DNA of 8,117 bases from Acidobacteriota bacterium (GTDB lineage Bacteria; Acidobacteriota; Vicinamibacteria; Vicinamibacterales; UBA8438). The stretch spans positions 1 to 8,117 of the forward strand of contig DQEK01000107.1 of NCBI GenBank assembly GCA_003533545.1. Reading direction: 5' to 3'. The notes under the pieces are model-generated. The model made no database searches and was not told the origin of the DNA. It saw only the letters and a list, made by a program, of their open reading frames with translations. Of the stretch, positions 6,646 through 8,117 are shown piece by piece. Both the position numbers and the translations under genes were made by a program. The number at the start of each line of letters is the position of its first letter. Position 1 is the stretch's first letter.

Positions 6646-7801
6646 ATGGGAGTGGCATTAGAGCTCGAGGCGCAGATCCGACGATACGAAGACCTTGTGG
6701 AGAGATCGGAGGCCTTGCGGGGCTATCTTTGACAGCCCACGGGCCTCAGAGGAACTGACAAGGCTTGAAGCGCGCGCCTCGGCAGCCGACTTCTGGAAAG
6801 AGCCGAGCCAAGCGCAGGACGTGCTTAGACGGCAACGGCGATTACAGGAAGAAAGAGAACTTTCTGAGTCGCTCCGCCAGAAGGTTAGTGATCTTGAGGT
6901 GCTACTTGATTGGGCCGGTCAGGGGGAAGAGGTTGGGGATGATCTTCAGACGGGATTGGATGCGCTGGCGTCGGAAGTGGAGGCCGGTGAGATCAAGAAG
7001 ATGCTCGGTGGGGAGCATGACGACAAGAACGCCATCTTGACGATTCACCCCGGTGCGGGCGGGACCGAGTCGCAGGATTGGGCGGAGATGCTGGCCCGTG
7101 CGTATTTGCGCTGGGCTGAACGTCGGAAATTTAAGGTCGAGGTCATCGAATGGCAACCTGGGGACGAGGCGGGAATTAAGGCGGCCACGGTGACTGTAGC
7201 CGGGGAGTATGCCTACGGGCTGCTCATGGCTGAGGTTGGGGTACATCGGCTAGTACGCATCTCGCCGTTCGATCAAGCCGCGCGACGGCACACTTCGTTC
7301 GCGTCAGTATATGCGTGGCCGGAGCTACCTGACGACGTCGAGGTGGAACTTGATGAAAAGGAACTCCGCATCGATACCTATCGGTCCAGTGGCGCCGGGG
7401 GGCAGCACGTTAACGTGACTGATTCGGCGGTTCGTATTACCCATCTACCGACCAATATCGTGGTTTCTTGCCAAAACGAGCGGTCACAACATCGCAATCG
7501 TGACGCGGCCATGAAAGTGTTGAAGGCCCGCCTTTACGATCGTCGCCGACAGGAGCAGCAGGAGAAACTGGACGAGCTTGGCGGGCAGAAGAAGGCGAAC
7601 GCATTTGGTAGCCAGATTCGCAGCTACGTCCTCCATCCCTACCAAATGGTCAAGGATGTACGAACGAAGGTTGAGGTCGGCGCCGTAGACCGAGTGCTTG
7701 ATGGAGACTTCGATCCGTTCATCAAGGCGTTCCTGATGCACCGGGCGGCCTTGCCCAGCGATCCGGGGCCTCCAGCTCAAGATGATGTTGTGGGCGGCTA
7801 A
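6646..7801 (+). CDS. prfB: Peptide chain release factor 2, with programmed +1 frameshift
   Basis: RF2 recognises UGA and UAA stop codons on the ribosome and triggers peptide release. Frame one begins at ATG 6646 and reads to LRGYL, ending in TGA at 6730-6732 (codon 29). A +1 shift at CTT-TGA-C continues as DSPRASEEL from 6731 to the TAA at 7799-7801, giving 384 residues. SPF at 206-208 (RISPFDQAARR) is the RF2-specific stop-codon reading tripeptide, and GGQ at 251-253 (SSGAGGQHVN) is the catalytic loop. Both fall one residue from the E. coli positions (205-207 and 250-252). A coiled N-terminal domain covers roughly 1-115, with GAGGTESQDWAEML near 136-149. The tail after MHRAALP is a short Pro/Asp-rich extension. 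GTG at 6652 is an alternative start with AGGGGG at better spacing. No frameshift error is implied: the break lies exactly at the known recoding site. Confidence 0.96.
6719..6733 (+). promoter_or_regulatory. prfB programmed +1 frameshift site
   Basis: The site reads CGG-GGC-TAT-CTT-TGA-C. CTT is the slippery codon, TGA (6730-6732) is the poorly decoded stop, and C (6733) is the unfavourable following base. A GGGG stretch (6720-6723 region) lies just before TATCTT where E. coli has AGGGGG, so the stimulatory internal Shine-Dalgarno is present but weaker. When RF2 is scarce, termination at TGA is slow and ribosomes shift +1 to make RF2; when it is abundant, synthesis stops at codon 29. This is the established RF2 feedback loop. 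Confidence 0.93.
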
Positions 7802-7810
7802 GGCTTGATA

Positions 7811-8117
7811 TCACCGTTCAAATCGACTGCCCGGTTGGGTGCCCGCGATGAACGCTTCCTGGATAGCGTTGGCAGCCCAAGGCTCGGCGACTTCTCCGGT
7901 CGCGCCGTCCACCGTTACGAACACTATGTTGTCCGGGGGTAAAAAACCGCCAGGGGCAGGACGGTCCTCAATATAAGCTGCCATAAATTCTCGCCAAATA
8001 GGTAGTGCTACGGACGCGCCGTCCTGACTGTTTCCGAGCGAACGTTTTTCATCGAATCCGACCCAGACCCCGACCGTGATGTCGGGGTCGAAGCCAATGA
8101 ACCAGCCGTCTGTGAAG
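7811..8117 (-). CDS. Class A penicillin-binding protein (PBP1A family), C-terminal end
   Basis: The last 101 codons of a gene that enters from the right edge on the minus strand, ending in TGA (7813-7811). Bifunctional class A PBPs polymerise glycan strands and cross-link peptides in the periplasm. The fragment begins with FTDGWFIGFDPDITVGVWVG and FDEKRSLG (residues 1-28 of the fragment), which in PBP1A proteins directly follows the KTG catalytic motif of the transpeptidase domain. It continues with SVALPIWREFM (35-45), VFVTVDGATGEVA (65-77) and EAFIAGTQPG (87-96), all standard for the end of the transpeptidase domain and the short C-terminal tail. The active-site SxxK, SxN and KTG motifs and the glycosyltransferase domain are outside the window, so activity cannot be judged. 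It converges with prfB. Confidence 0.9.
   Translation of the reverse strand, partial: FTDGWFIGFDPDITVGVWVGFDEKRSLGNSQDGASVALPIWREFMAAYIEDRPAPGGFLPPDNIVFVTVDGATGEVAEPWAANAIQEAFIAGTQPGSRFER

Noticed and set aside
6646..6732. prfB as a pseudogene or sequencing frameshift
   Set aside because: The break occurs exactly at the known RF2 recoding motif CTT-TGA-C and the rest of the gene is intact with SPF and GGQ.
1..8117. CRISPR array, tRNA or rRNA genes, insertion sequences, phage or defence genes
   Set aside because: No spaced repeats, tRNA-like fold, transposase, terminal inverted repeats or defence-family motifs were seen on either strand; the window is almost fully filled by housekeeping and envelope genes.

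Overview
The window is a compact piece of chromosome from a GC-rich Gram-negative (diderm) bacterium. Apolipoprotein N-acyltransferase, an SPOR-domain protein and a class A penicillin-binding protein all imply an outer membrane and a peptidoglycan layer. The gene content and the ArgS and V4R-like sequences would fit an Acidobacteriota-type genome, but that assignment is inference; no rRNA or other phylogenetic marker was compared. No tRNA, rRNA, CRISPR array, insertion sequence or phage gene is visible.

Layout. Positions 1-1501 read leftward: mobA (molybdenum cofactor guanylyltransferase, 881-1501) followed 28 bp later by the first 284 codons of argS, which runs off the left edge. Only 36 bp separate the proposed mobA start from a divergent rightward series. 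That series holds a V4R-like protein (1538-2116), a long-form NfeD membrane serine protease (2237-3598), a slipin/SPFH protein (3595-4383), a single-pass SPOR-domain protein (4355-5011), lnt (from about 5044 to 6609) and prfB (6646-7801). The last gene, a class A penicillin-binding protein (7811-8117), is on the minus strand, converges on prfB with 9 bp between them, and runs off the right edge.

How the genes fit together. NfeD and slipin overlap by 4 bp, slipin and the SPOR gene overlap by 29 bp, and 32-36 bp gaps lead into lnt and prfB, so 2237-7801 looks like one transcription unit. NfeD plus slipin is a known membrane protease/scaffold pair. SPOR domains bind septal peptidoglycan, Lnt completes lipoprotein acylation, and the class A PBP polymerises peptidoglycan, so most of the right part concerns the cell envelope. 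prfB and argS are translation genes.

The clearest noteworthy signal is the programmed +1 frameshift of prfB: an in-frame TGA lies at codon 29 in a CTT-TGA-C context, and the rest of RF2 is read in the next frame. A simple ORF call would lose the true N-terminus. The least understood gene is the V4R-like protein next to the nfeD-slipin pair. I see no convincing evidence of an entirely new system.
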